From Gemmatimonadota bacterium (lineage in GTDB: Bacteria; Gemmatimonadota; Gemmatimonadetes; Longimicrobiales; RSA9): 64,000 nucleotides of DNA. A model generated the notes under the pieces. It was given only the letters and a program-made list of their open reading frames with translations. It had not been told where the DNA came from and searched no databases. Shown here one piece after another: positions 1 through 9,142 of this stretch. The position numbers and the translations under genes were made by a program. Location: NCBI GenBank assembly GCA_039715185.1, contig JBDLIA010000003.1, forward strand, positions 30,856 to 94,855, in the 5' to 3' direction. How positions within the stretch are numbered: position 1 is the first letter of the stretch; each line of letters opens with the position of its first letter.

Positions 1-97
1 GGCGTGGGAGCAGTATGCTGCTGCTGTGCGCGCGTTTGCCGTTGACCTGCAGGCGGCCGAGCCAGGTGGACCCGACCCGGGCGCGGAAGAGCCGTGA
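1..97 (+). CDS. C-terminal fragment of an unidentified protein (partial)
   Basis: Only the end of this gene lies in the window. Codons read from base 2 to the TGA at 95-97 give an Ala/Glu-rich tail containing AWEQYAAAVRAFAVDLQ and ending in several acidic residues. The frame is open to the window edge and its codon use matches the neighbours. There is too little sequence to assign a family. The glutamate dehydrogenase gene follows after about 140 bp on the same strand. Confidence 0.45.
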   Translation, partial: AWEQYAAAVRAFAVDLQAAEPGGPDPGAEEP

Positions 98-237
98 GTT
101 TACCCCCGAGGGTGGACGGTTCCGCGTGCGGCGGCGGACGGCGCCGGCGCTTGTGCGTGCGCGGCCCATTCTGGCTTCGTCCTTGCGGACCCGCTCCGGG
201 GAACCGAGAATAGCGCCCGACTGCGATTAGCCGCGAC

Positions 238-3200
238 ATGACCACGGATTCCGGGGGCACCGAAGCCCCCACGGAGCGCGCGTCGACGTCGGACGTGGCC
301 GAACCAGCCCGATCGACCGACAGCGGACCGTCGGCTCGGGCGGGCGTGTCCACGGGTCCGAACCATTCCCCTCGCAAATCCAAGAAGGTCGACGTGCCTC
401 CAATGGACGAGGTGTGCGCGCTCGTAAGCGAACTGGCGGGCCCAGACGAGGCCGGGTTTGCGGCGACCTTCTGTGGCCTCTTCCTGGCCAAGGCGCCGGA
501 CAAGTTCTACCTGGATCGGACGCCGGAAACGGTGGCGCATCTGGTGTTCGGGAGCTGGCGACATCTGAAGCGCTCGCGGCCGGACAGGGTCGACGTGGAG
601 GCGGTCAACCCGGCCGTCGACGATGAGGGGTGGAGCGCTCCGGTGACGGTGCTGCGGACCCACCTGTCGGAGCGCCCCTTCGTGGTGGACACGATCCGGG
701 AGTTCCTGCACGCCGAAGACTTCGCCATCGAGCGCTTCCTGCACCCGGTGCTCAGGGTCGTGCGGGATGAAGCCGGCACCATCACCGAGTTGGGACCCGC
801 GGGCGATGGAGAGCCGCTCGAGTCACTGGTCTATAGCGAAATCCCGCGCATCGACGACGTGGAGCGCCTCGCGTCCATCCGCGCGGCCGTCGAGGACAAC
901 CTGCAGGACGTGGTACGCGCCACCGCGGACTTCGCAGCGATGCTGGAGGCGCTCGACGGCACCGTCGCCTACCTGAGCGGACACGCCGCCGTACGGCCCG
1001 AACGCAAGTACGAGATCGACGAGATCCTCGCCTTTCTGGGGTGGCTGCGCGACGGAGCGTTCGTCTTCCTCGGTTACCGGGGCTACGACATCACCGATCT
1101 GCCCGACGGCGATCGCGAGATACACGCCCACCTGGGGTCGGGCCTCGGTATCCTGCGCGATGAGGCCGGATCGAGCTTCGCCAGTCCGGTCCGTCTGTCT
1201 ACGCTGAGCCCGGAGTTCAGGGAACGGGTCTCCGGCGGGCCGCTGCTGATCACGAGCAAGACGAACGCCGAGTCCCCGGTCCATCGCCGCGCCCGCATGG
1301 ACTACATCGGCATCAAGAAGCTCGACGACGCGGGGCGCGTCTGCGGCGAACACAGGTTCATCGGCCTGTTCACGTCGCAGGCTTTCTCGGAGGACGCCGA
1401 GCGCATCCCGATCCTGCGTGAGAAGCTGCACGATCTGCTTGAGGAGTCGGGCGTGGTGGCGGGGTCGCACGACTGGAAAGAGATCATCACGATCTTCAAC
1501 TCGCTGCCGAAGGAGGAGCTCTTCCTAACCTCGGCCGCGGAGATCGGCGAAGAGATCCAGGCCGTGCTGGCGCTCTATCACACGCACGAGGTCCGGGTAA
1601 CGGTCCGACCCGACGCGCTGCGCAGGGGCGCCACCGTGATGGTCATCCTGCCCAAGGAGAAATTCAGCGGAGAGGTCCGCAAGGAGGTCGAGCGGGCGTT
1701 CGTCGAGCGCTTCGGTGGCGAGGTGCTGAACTACCACCTGGCGCTCGGCGGAGGCGATCAGGCGCGGCTGCATTTCTATATCTCGGCCTCCCCCGAGGCC
1801 ATCGACAGCGCGGACGCGGTGGCGCTGGAAGGGGTGGTCCGTGGGCTGATTCGGAGCTGGAAGGATCGCCTGTACGAGGGCCTCACCGCCGTGTGCTCCA
1901 AATCCGAGGCCAAGGAGCTCACCGACCGCTACGCGGACGCCTTCAGCCCCGAGTACAGGGCCTCGGCCACCCCGGCGACGGCCGAGCAGGACATCCTGCT
2001 GTTGGAGGAGATGCGGGCGCGCGGGGATTCGGTGGGCATCCACCTGCGCAACCTGGCCGAGGAAGTCGGTCTGGATGGGGAGGCGCCGGAGGCCGAAGAG
2101 GACGTCACGCGGCTGAAGCTGGTTCTGCGCGAGCGGAGCCTGATCCTTTCCGACTTCATGCCCATCCTCGAGAACACGGGCCTGCGCGTGATCGCGATGA
2201 GCCCCTTCGAGGTGGCGGATCCCGAGGGTGGCAAGGCCAACATCTACGAGTTCTCCGTAACCGATCGCAGCGGTAGGCCCCTCGACCTCGTGGAGAGGGG
2301 CGGCCTCCTCTCGGAGACGGTGCTGGCGGCCTGGGGGGGCGCCGCCGCGAACGACGCCCTCAACGGGCTGGTCCTGGACGCGGGCCTCCACTGGCGGCTG
2401 GTGGACGTGCTCCGGGCCTACGCCGAGTACGCTTTCCAGATCGGCGCCGTGCCGAGCCGCATCTCGCTGATCAACGCGCTGCTGGCGCAGAGGAAGGTCG
2501 CAGCGCTGCTGGTCGATGTGTTCCGGGCGCGCTTCGACCCCGACGCCCACGATGACTTCGAAAGCCGCCGCGCCGAAACGGCGCGACTGACGCGCCGGCT
2601 CACGGCGGCGCTGGACGGCGTGTCCTCGCTTGCGGACGACCGCGCCCTCCGACGCCTCGCCGTCCTGATCGGCGCGACCTCGAGAACCAACTTCTTCCGG
2701 CACGGAGGCACCGCGCCGACCGCCACGTCGGGGGGGGCGCCCTACGTCTCTTTGAAGTTCGACGGCAAGTCCCTCGGGGGCATCGCCAAGCGCACCATGG
2801 CGTTCGAAATGTGGGTCCACTCAGCGCGCATGTCGGGCGTGCACCTACGTGGGGCACCCGTGGCGCGCGGCGGCATCCGCTGGAGCGACCGTCCCCATGA
2901 CTTCCGCACCGAGGTAATGGGGCTAGTGCGCACCCAGCAGGTGAAGAACGCGGTCATCGTGCCGGCGGGCTCGAAGGGCGGCTTCGTGCCGCGCAAGCTC
3001 CCCGCCGACCCGGCCGCCGCGCTGGAGGAGGGGCGCGAGCAGTACAAGACGCTCGTCCGTGGGCTCCTGGACGTCACCGACAACCTGGTGGACGGCGCGG
3101 TCGTGTCGCCCGAGGGCGTCGTCTGCTGGGACGACCCGGATCCCTACCTGGTCGTGGCCGCCGACAAGGGCACCGCGAGGTTTTCAGACATCGCCAACGC

Positions 3201-5277
3201 CGTCGCCGCGGAATACGGCTACTGGCTCGGCGACGCCTTCGCGTCGGGAGGCTCCAACGGCTACGACCACAAGGTGGTGGGGATCACCGCCCGCGGTGCC
3301 TGGGAGAGCGTACGCCGCCACTTCCGAGAGATGGGCGTAGACATCCAGTCGGAGCCGTTTACGGTCGTAGGCATCGGCGACATGAGCGGCGACGTCTTCG
3401 GCAACGGCATGCTGCTGTCCCCTCATATCCGGCTCGTGGCGGCGTTCGACCACCGGCACGTCTTCATCGACCCCGACCCGGATACGTCGGCGTCGTACGC
3501 CGAGCGCGAGCGGATCGGGCGGCTCGGGAGGTCGTCCTGGGACGACTACGATCGGGACCTGATCAGCGCCGGCGGGTTCATCGTTCCGCGAGCGGCCAAG
3601 GAGGTCGACCTGACCCCGGAGGCCCGAAGGGTCCTCGGGCTGCAGGACGACGTCGAGACGCTGGACGGCGAGGCGCTCGTCCGCGCGGTGCTCTCTGCGC
3701 CGGCGGACCTGCTCTGGAACGGGGGCATCGGCACCTACGTCAAGGCGAGCACCGAGACCCACCCCGAGGTGGGGGATCCCAGCAACGACCCGGTTCGGAT
3801 CGACGCCCACGACCTGAGGGCGTTGGTGGTCGGTGAGGGGGGCAATCTGGGGCTAACGCAACGAGCCCGCGTCGAGGCGGCGCTGGCGGGGGCGAGGCTC
3901 AACACCGACGCCCTGGACAACTCCGGTGGCGTAGAAATGTCGGATCGCGAGGTCAATCTCAAGATCCTGCTGGGTGAAGCCGTGCGCGCCGGCCGCCTGG
4001 CTACGCCCGAGCGCAACGCCCTGCTCGAGCGCCTCACCCCCGACGTCACCGCCCTCGTGCTCGCCGACAACCGCTCGCAGAGCCTGGCGGTGTCGCTGGA
4101 TCAGCGACGTGTAAGGGCGAGCCTGGACGACTTCGCGTCGCTGATGACGGGACTGGGCCGAGCCGGCATCCTGGACCGGGCGGCCGAGCGGCTGCCCGGC
4201 CCCGAGTCGCTCGAGGAGCGTCGGGCCGAGGGCGGCACGCTCACCCGCCCCGAGCTGGCGGTGCTTCTTTCCTATGCCAAGCTCGCGCTCAAACGCCACA
4301 TCCTGGCGTCAGGCCTGCCCGACGACCGCATCGCCGCTCGCTACCTGGAGGACTACTTCCCGGCGGAGGCGGTCGAGGTGGCGGGCAACGAGGCCCTGGC
4401 GAGCCATCGCCTGCGCAGAGAGATCGTGGCCTGCCAGATGGCGAACGACCTCGTCGACTTGATGGGTGCCACGTTCATCCACCGCACCTCGCGCGACACC
4501 GGGGTGCGCCCCATCCAAGCCGCGCGCGCCTGGATCATCGCCTCGCAGTTGTGCGGCGCGCTTACCCTGCGTGGGACGCTGGCCGACCTGGAGGGCGAGA
4601 TCCCGACGGATGTCCTGTACAGGTGGCTCGCGGGCCTCGGCCGGGTGCTGGACCGGACCACGCGCTGGGTGTTGGCCAACGTCGCGGAGGACGCTCCCCC
4701 ATCGATGGTCGTGGACGAGCACCAGGATGGCCTCGCCCTGCTGCGCGAGCACTTCACCGACATCGTGGCCGGCGAGGAGCGCAGGATATACGAGCAGCGG
4801 GTGCGGGAGCTGCAGGCGCTCACCGAACGGCACGATCTCGCTCGGCGACTCATTACGCTGCGCTTCCTGGATCAGCTGCTGGAGATCCTGCGGGTCGCAA
4901 GGGAGCGGGATTCCGATACCCTGCGGGCCGCGCGTGCCTACTACCTGACGTCGGAGATGCTCGAGGTGCCCTGGCTGCGCGAGCGCCTGCGTGACAGCGC
5001 CGGCGAGAATCGTTGGGATCAGCGCATCGCGCACGGGCTGGCCGATGATCTGAGCCGGGCGCACAGGGCGCTGACCGGTGAGGTCGTGGCGGGAGCTTCG
5101 CCCGAGCCGGGCAAAGGCACTACGGAGGCGTCGCTCGCTCGTGTGCGCGAGAAGCACAGCCGCGAGTTGGATACGTTCCGGGAGGTTCTGGCCGAGATAC
5201 GTGAGGAGGGAGAGGTGGGGCTATCCTCCCTCGGGGTGCTCATTCGAGGCGTCGCCAGCCTGGCCGAAAGGCGCTGA
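238..5277 (+). CDS. gdhB: Large NAD-specific glutamate dehydrogenase (about 180-kDa class)
   Basis: Oxidatively deaminates L-glutamate to 2-oxoglutarate and ammonium with NAD+ in the cytoplasm. At 1679 residues it matches the long bacterial class (about 1600 aa) rather than the 450-aa hexameric enzymes. The long N-terminal half carries the ACT-like regulatory region typical of the class. The catalytic core is clear: GGIRWSDR near residue 880, the substrate-lysine segment PAGSKGG (Lys about 913), ASGGSNGYDHK, and the dinucleotide-binding GIGDMSGDVFGNGML from about residue 1045. A helical C-terminal extension follows. The first about 55 residues are Ser/Thr/Pro-rich and poorly conserved in type, so the exact start is less certain than the gene. 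It converges with the helicase gene, with only three bases between the two stops. Proline dehydrogenase in this window could feed it glutamate. Confidence 0.95.
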   Translation: MTTDSGGTEAPTERASTSDVAEPARSTDSGPSARAGVSTGPNHSPRKSKKVDVPPMDEVCALVSELAGPDEAGFAATFCGLFLAKAPDKFYLDRTPETVAHLVFGSWRHLKRSRPDRVDVEAVNPAVDDEGWSAPVTVLRTHLSERPFVVDTIREFLHAEDFAIERFLHPVLRVVRDEAGTITELGPAGDGEPLESLVYSEIPRIDDVERLASIRAAVEDNLQDVVRATADFAAMLEALDGTVAYLSGHAAVRPERKYEIDEILAFLGWLRDGAFVFLGYRGYDITDLPDGDREIHAHLGSGLGILRDEAGSSFASPVRLSTLSPEFRERVSGGPLLITSKTNAESPVHRRARMDYIGIKKLDDAGRVCGEHRFIGLFTSQAFSEDAERIPILREKLHDLLEESGVVAGSHDWKEIITIFNSLPKEELFLTSAAEIGEEIQAVLALYHTHEVRVTVRPDALRRGATVMVILPKEKFSGEVRKEVERAFVERFGGEVLNYHLALGGGDQARLHFYISASPEAIDSADAVALEGVVRGLIRSWKDRLYEGLTAVCSKSEAKELTDRYADAFSPEYRASATPATAEQDILLLEEMRARGDSVGIHLRNLAEEVGLDGEAPEAEEDVTRLKLVLRERSLILSDFMPILENTGLRVIAMSPFEVADPEGGKANIYEFSVTDRSGRPLDLVERGGLLSETVLAAWGGAAANDALNGLVLDAGLHWRLVDVLRAYAEYAFQIGAVPSRISLINALLAQRKVAALLVDVFRARFDPDAHDDFESRRAETARLTRRLTAALDGVSSLADDRALRRLAVLIGATSRTNFFRHGGTAPTATSGGAPYVSLKFDGKSLGGIAKRTMAFEMWVHSARMSGVHLRGAPVARGGIRWSDRPHDFRTEVMGLVRTQQVKNAVIVPAGSKGGFVPRKLPADPAAALEEGREQYKTLVRGLLDVTDNLVDGAVVSPEGVVCWDDPDPYLVVAADKGTARFSDIANAVAAEYGYWLGDAFASGGSNGYDHKVVGITARGAWESVRRHFREMGVDIQSEPFTVVGIGDMSGDVFGNGMLLSPHIRLVAAFDHRHVFIDPDPDTSASYAERERIGRLGRSSWDDYDRDLISAGGFIVPRAAKEVDLTPEARRVLGLQDDVETLDGEALVRAVLSAPADLLWNGGIGTYVKASTETHPEVGDPSNDPVRIDAHDLRALVVGEGGNLGLTQRARVEAALAGARLNTDALDNSGGVEMSDREVNLKILLGEAVRAGRLATPERNALLERLTPDVTALVLADNRSQSLAVSLDQRRVRASLDDFASLMTGLGRAGILDRAAERLPGPESLEERRAEGGTLTRPELAVLLSYAKLALKRHILASGLPDDRIAARYLEDYFPAEAVEVAGNEALASHRLRREIVACQMANDLVDLMGATFIHRTSRDTGVRPIQAARAWIIASQLCGALTLRGTLADLEGEIPTDVLYRWLAGLGRVLDRTTRWVLANVAEDAPPSMVVDEHQDGLALLREHFTDIVAGEERRIYEQRVRELQALTERHDLARRLITLRFLDQLLEILRVARERDSDTLRAARAYYLTSEMLEVPWLRERLRDSAGENRWDQRIAHGLADDLSRAHRALTGEVVAGASPEPGKGTTEASLARVREKHSRELDTFREVLAEIREEGEVGLSSLGVLIRGVASLAERR

Positions 5278-5280
5278 AGA

Positions 5281-6588
5281 TTATCCCGTAGGGAACAGCT
5301 TGGCGCGCTCTTCGGGCGTGAGCTCGCTGATGTCACGGGAGCCGAAGCCACGGCCGGAGCGGCTGCGCGCTACGGGCGCCGGCTTCTCCACCGGGGCGCC
5401 GGCGTAATCGAAGCCCTCCAGCGACACGAGCGGCAGGCCGTATCCGAGCAGGCGCTCGATGCTCTTCAGTTGGCCCAGATCGGTGGCGGTCACGAAGGTG
5501 ATGGCATCCCCCTCCGCACCCGCGCGGCCGGTCCTGCCGATGCGGTGCACGTAGTCTTCGGGGTCCTGCGGAACGTCGTAGTTGACGACGTGGCTGATGC
5601 CGTCGATGTCGAGCCCACGTTGCGCCACGTCGGTGGCCACGAGAACCCGCACCCGCCCGCCCGCGAAGGACTCCAGCGCCCGCGTCCGGTGCTTCATGTC
5701 GCGGTCGCCGTGCGTGACGGTGACGCCGATCCCAGCGCTCTTGAGGCGGTGGTGGAGGAGGTCCGCGCCGCGCTTGGTGCGGGTGAACACCAATACCTGG
5801 TCCATGCCTTCCTGACCCAACAGCTCCAGCAGTAGCTCGACCTTGCGGTCGGGCCGGACCGAGTAGACGGTCTGCTCCACTGTCTCGGCGGCGGTCGTGT
5901 CGGGCGTGGCCCGGATCCACTCGGGATCCTTGCACAGCCTCAGCGCCAACGCGTGCACTCCGTTCGGCATGGTGGCCGAGAAGAGCAGCGTCTGACGCTC
6001 CTTTGGCACCGCGCGCAGAATGGTCTCGATCTGCGGCCGGAAGCCCATGTCGAGCATGCGGTCCGCCTCGTCCAGGATGAGCGTCTGAATCTCGTCGAGC
6101 CGCACGGAGCGCCGCTCCAGGTGATCGATCAGCCTGCCTGGAGTCGCGACCAGCACCTCGAAGCCGGCCCGCAGGTCCCTGAGCTGCGGCCTGATCGGGA
6201 CCCCGCCGTACACCTGTCCGGCCCACAGGTCGGTGTGCTCGAGGAGGGCCTTGGCCTCGTCGGCCACCTGCTGGGCGAGCTCCCGAGTGGGGCACAAAAC
6301 CAGCGTGCGCAGACCTTCCGACTCGAGTTGTCGCTCGAGCACGGGAAGCAGGAACGCGGCGGTCTTGCCCGTACCTGTCTGCGCGACACCTACGACATCC
6401 TTCCCGCTCGCGACCGCGGCGTAGGTGGATCGCTGGATGGGCGTAGGCTCCGTCCACCCCTGATCGTCGATCGCGCGCAGGAGCAGCTCTTCTTCGAGCA
6501 GGTCTCTAAAACTCAATAGATCTTCCGGTCCAACGAAACGGCCGCGCTGCCCCCGTGTCTGATACGGGACGACGCGGCCCAGGCGCAT
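5281..6588 (-). CDS. DEAD-box ATP-dependent RNA helicase (RhlE-like)
   Basis: Unwinds RNA duplexes with ATP during ribosome assembly, RNA decay or cold adaptation. All family motifs are present: a Q motif (GWTEPTPIQ), motif I AQTGTGKT at about 69-76, PTRELA, TPGRL, DEAD at about 173-176, SAT at about 204-206, and the C-terminal ATDVAQRGLDI and HRIGRTGRAG. The tail after motif VI is short (about 80 residues), which fits RhlE rather than DeaD with its RNA-binding extension. I chose the ATG at 6588 because AAGGGA lies eight bases upstream; a GTG at 6594 is too close to that ribosome-binding site. It is transcribed from a good sigma70-like promoter at 6611-6639. Subfamily is an inference. Confidence 0.93.
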   Translation of the reverse strand: MRLGRVVPYQTRGQRGRFVGPEDLLSFRDLLEEELLLRAIDDQGWTEPTPIQRSTYAAVASGKDVVGVAQTGTGKTAAFLLPVLERQLESEGLRTLVLCPTRELAQQVADEAKALLEHTDLWAGQVYGGVPIRPQLRDLRAGFEVLVATPGRLIDHLERRSVRLDEIQTLILDEADRMLDMGFRPQIETILRAVPKERQTLLFSATMPNGVHALALRLCKDPEWIRATPDTTAAETVEQTVYSVRPDRKVELLLELLGQEGMDQVLVFTRTKRGADLLHHRLKSAGIGVTVTHGDRDMKHRTRALESFAGGRVRVLVATDVAQRGLDIDGISHVVNYDVPQDPEDYVHRIGRTGRAGAEGDAITFVTATDLGQLKSIERLLGYGLPLVSLEGFDYAGAPVEKPAPVARSRSGRGFGSRDISELTPEERAKLFPTG

Positions 6589-6610
6589 TCGCACATTCCC
6601 TTACGGGCAA

Positions 6611-6639
6611 AGTATAACGCAGGCTGTGTGGTGGCTCAA
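6611..6639 (-). promoter_or_regulatory. Sigma70-type promoter of the helicase gene
   Basis: On the minus strand TTGAGC (6639-6634) and TATACT (6616-6611) are separated by exactly 17 bases. The predicted transcript would start near 6604 and carry only a short leader with AAGGGA ahead of the ATG at 6588. Boxes stand out against the GC-rich surroundings. Confidence 0.55.
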
Positions 6640-6646
6640 TGAAAGG

Positions 6647-6678
6647 GGGCGCGCCGGCCCGGCTCGGCCGGCACGCCC
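6647..6678 (-). terminator. Hairpin terminator after the 6705-7079 gene
   Basis: GGGCG-C-GCCGGCC and GGCCGGC-A-CGCCC form a 12-bp stem with one mismatch around a six-base loop. On the minus strand the hairpin is followed by CCTTTCATT. It lies just downstream of the small gene ending at 6705 and just upstream of the helicase promoter, so it separates the two transcripts. Confidence 0.55.
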
Positions 6679-6704
6679 GCTGTCCCTACTTTTAGACGCG
6701 CGGA

Positions 6705-7079
6705 TCAGACCGCGGTCGCCTGGCGGGTGGCCTTCCGGGACCGCGGCGCGTCCCCGCCGCGCACCGCCATCTCCAACTGTCCGAGTAGCGAATCCGCGCC
6801 CGCCGCGCTCGCGCCGAAGAATCCGTCGGCGGTGTCCTCGGCGTGCTCGGCGGCCTCGTTCAGGTTCAGCCACAGGTCCCACTTCTCGCTCATGCGAACT
6901 ACCTGGTAGAAAAGCCGCGGCTCCGACCGGCGGCCGCGCATCAGGTCGATGGCCGCCGCGACCGTAGCGAGCGTCACCAACGCCATGTCCTTGAGGCCGT
7001 CCAGCACCAGCTTGACCTGGAAGATGATGAAATCCCGCATGAGGACCTTGCGCGGGTCGGACGTGTTCTCGGAGGCCAT
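6705..7079 (-). CDS. Small conserved-looking protein of unknown function
   Basis: A 124-residue protein that I do not recognise. Starting at the ATG at 7079 it begins MASENTSDPRKVLMRDF. The middle is amphipathic to hydrophobic (VLDGLKDMALVTLATVAAAID), which may be a membrane-associated helix, and the second half is acidic then Arg-rich. The region upstream of this ATG in the same frame has poor protein-like character, so the shorter form is preferred. A strong hairpin follows the stop. The hydrophobic centre and small size would suit a peripheral membrane or scaffolding protein, but no function can be assigned. Confidence 0.6.
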   Translation of the reverse strand: MASENTSDPRKVLMRDFIIFQVKLVLDGLKDMALVTLATVAAAIDLMRGRRSEPRLFYQVVRMSEKWDLWLNLNEAAEHAEDTADGFFGASAAGADSLLGQLEMAVRGGDAPRSRKATRQATAV

Positions 7080-7188
7080 GTTGGTGCTCGCTGTATCGGT
7101 GCATGGCGCCCCCGTCCGGGGACGCTCTTTCTGCACCTACCATACGAGCGGGCGCGCCTCGGGTTTCAGTTGGTCGCTTCCGCGCGCG

Positions 7189-7923
7189 TCAGCCGCCGAT
7201 CGCCACGCCCAGCCTGAACACCACCAGGTCCGTATCGCTGCGCACCGGGTTCAGCTCGATGTCGCCGTTCGGCAGGTCGACGATGTCGCCCTCCCGTAGG
7301 TACAGCGCCCTACCGTTGTCGAGCCAGGTGACGCCCAGGTCCAGCGCGATCGGCCTCCGGCCGGCCGAAAGCTGGATCGCGAGGCCGCCGCCGGCGCCCC
7401 AAGAGAAGACGAAATCGTCCAGGTTGGTCGTGCTGGCGAAGTCCACGTCTGAGCGCGTGCCCTGGACCGAAGAGGTCGTCGCGATGTAGGCGAACCCGGC
7501 TCGTCCGTTCACGTAAGGCCGGATCGGGCCCGCCGGAAGCGACAGCTCGGGCCCGAGCCCCGCCAGAGCGATACTGTTGGTCGTGTTGACGTCCACTGTG
7601 ATCCGGCAGCCGATGGTAACGCTGATGCAGTCGCGCTGGCGCTCGTGCCCGTAGATCAGGAAGCCGCCGTCCGCCCGCAGGCCAATGATCCCGGCGGGAT
7701 CCAGCGGCAGAACGCCGTACAAGCCCAACCCGTAGCCCCGCTCGACGAAGTCCCCGAACTCCCCCACGGGCGCTCCGTACAGCGCTCCTATTCCCCCTCG
7801 AAAGGCGGAGCCGCGCTGGGCGGTGAGCGCCTCCGGTGCGGTTAGGCTCAGGGCGAGCGCGACGGCGGTTGCCGTCGCTCCAATGAGTGCGCCAAAGCGA
7901 AGGCGCGAGCGGGCGGCCGACAT
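7189..7923 (-). CDS. Secreted outer-membrane beta-barrel protein
   Basis: A 244-residue exported protein. The ATG at 7923 gives an N-terminus with basic residues and a hydrophobic core (ATATAVALALSLTAPEALTAQ), a signal peptide probably cleaved after the TAQ. The mature part shows alternating hydrophobic/polar strands, Gly- and aromatic-rich turns and the phrase AGFAYIATT. It ends in VFRLGVAIGG, resembling small eight-strand outer-membrane proteins (OmpA/OprF-type barrel fold). There is no catalytic motif. The start is supported by GGAGAGG just upstream on the minus strand. It lies about 100 bp after a lipoprotein gene on the same strand and may share its transcript. Confidence 0.75.
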   Translation of the reverse strand: MSAARSRLRFGALIGATATAVALALSLTAPEALTAQRGSAFRGGIGALYGAPVGEFGDFVERGYGLGLYGVLPLDPAGIIGLRADGGFLIYGHERQRDCISVTIGCRITVDVNTTNSIALAGLGPELSLPAGPIRPYVNGRAGFAYIATTSSVQGTRSDVDFASTTNLDDFVFSWGAGGGLAIQLSAGRRPIALDLGVTWLDNGRALYLREGDIVDLPNGDIELNPVRSDTDLVVFRLGVAIGG

Positions 7924-8023
7924 GGGCCTCTCCTTCCGGTACTCGGGGTCCGGGTCCGTGAGAACCCATATATTCATACCGCGGGTCGGACCACCGAGGT
8001 CCCCCGATTTCCGAGCGTCGTCG

Positions 8024-8554
8024 CTACCGCCGCACCTCCAGTCGGCCAGGCAGCTCCACTTGGGCGTCGTACAGGCCACCGCCGATGAAATCGAAGAGCA
8101 CGCAATCCGGCTCGGTCGCGGATTGCTGGGCGGTCCCGCTGACCTCGAACTCAACCAGGCGCCCGGTGGCGCCGTCTCGCAGCCGGCCCTTCCCAACGAA
8201 CTCGATGATGGGAACGGGATCGATCGAAACGAGGTCCAGCGCCACCAACTCGATCTCGACCGTATTCGATTTGGGTGCGCCCGAGTCCCACTCGGTGACG
8301 ACGACGCCGGTCTGCACGCCGGGGCGGGCGATCAACCTGGCGGAAAAGGACCCGAGGACGGTGGTGCCGTTGACCTGCATTTCGATGGGATCGACCCCAC
8401 TGCTGGCTCTCAAATCGACTAGGGGCGCGTCCCCGTGGCTTGCGAACGAAGGGTCCTCGGGGGCCAAGGCTTCCGGGGCAAGCGGACCGTCGGCGCAAGA
8501 GCCGAACGCAAGCGCCGGGAGGATGAGGGCGGCGGCGCGGGAAGGCTTGATCAT
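8024..8554 (-). CDS. Putative lipoprotein of unknown function
   Basis: The 176-residue product starts at the ATG at 8554 (MIKPSRAAALILPALAF) and has a lipobox-like GSC at about residues 19-21, so it is probably lipid-anchored. The mature part is rich in beta-forming Val/Ile segments and contains two cysteines at most. A ribosome-binding sequence, AGGAGGTCCGG on the minus strand, precedes the ATG. I recognise no domain. It is upstream of the beta-barrel gene on the same strand, so the two may act in the same envelope process. Confidence 0.7.
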   Translation of the reverse strand: MIKPSRAAALILPALAFGSCADGPLAPEALAPEDPSFASHGDAPLVDLRASSGVDPIEMQVNGTTVLGSFSARLIARPGVQTGVVVTEWDSGAPKSNTVEIELVALDLVSIDPVPIIEFVGKGRLRDGATGRLVEFEVSGTAQQSATEPDCVLFDFIGGGLYDAQVELPGRLEVRR

Positions 8555-8782
8555 GCCGGACCTCCTGCGAGGAGAGGGACGCCAGGCCGAGTAACAATAT
8601 CGGCGTGGCACACCCGACGCCGAAAGTCCGCTACCCGGGCGCTGTTGCGAAGCGGCCTGCTGGCCCGCGGGCGTGCGGCTGGTTTGGCACACCGCGGAGG
8701 CAATGGGTAGACTCGCGCGTGGGTGCCGAGCCACCGGGCCGGGTCATCGCCGACGTTACTGACGCCGGGCGAGAGGAGAGCC

Positions 8783-9142
8783 GTGGACGTTCAGATCTTC
8801 GGGCGGAAGAAGGGCGCCGACTCGCGCAAGGTTCTCCGCTTCTTCTCGGAGCGGAGGATCCGGACGCACTTCGTGGACATCGACCGCAAGCCGCCTTCGC
8901 GCAGGGAACTGAGACGCTTCGCCGAGCGCTACGGTGCCGAGGCGGTCATCGACCGGGGCTCGGCGCGCTACGAGGAGCTCGGCCTGCGCGCGGCGCATCT
9001 CAGCGCCGAGCGGGTGCTGGAACGGGCGGAGGAGGAGCCGCGCCTGCTGCGCACGCCATTGGTGCGCTGGCGGCAGCGACTCTCGATCGGCCACGACCCG
9101 GAGGCCTTCAAGACCTGGGTGGCCGAGGAGGGCGGTTCCTGA
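8783..9142 (+). CDS. ArsC/Spx-family thioredoxin-fold protein lacking cysteine
   Basis: The 119-residue product has the architecture of the ArsC/Spx/YffB family: an N-terminal VQIFGRKKGADSRKVLRFF segment and a C-terminal LLRTPLVRW...GHDPEAFKTW segment matching the family's conserved RPL region. Real arsenate reductases have a catalytic Cys in the first loop (G-x-x-x-C). Here that loop reads GRKKGADS and I see no Cys in the whole protein, so redox catalysis of the arsenate type is unlikely. The GTG at 8783 is chosen because GAGAGGAGAG sits directly upstream. The stop overlaps the next gene's ATG (TGATG), suggesting translational coupling to the CoA-transferase. Confidence 0.8.
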   Translation: MDVQIFGRKKGADSRKVLRFFSERRIRTHFVDIDRKPPSRRELRRFAERYGAEAVIDRGSARYEELGLRAAHLSAERVLERAEEEPRLLRTPLVRWRQRLSIGHDPEAFKTWVAEEGGS

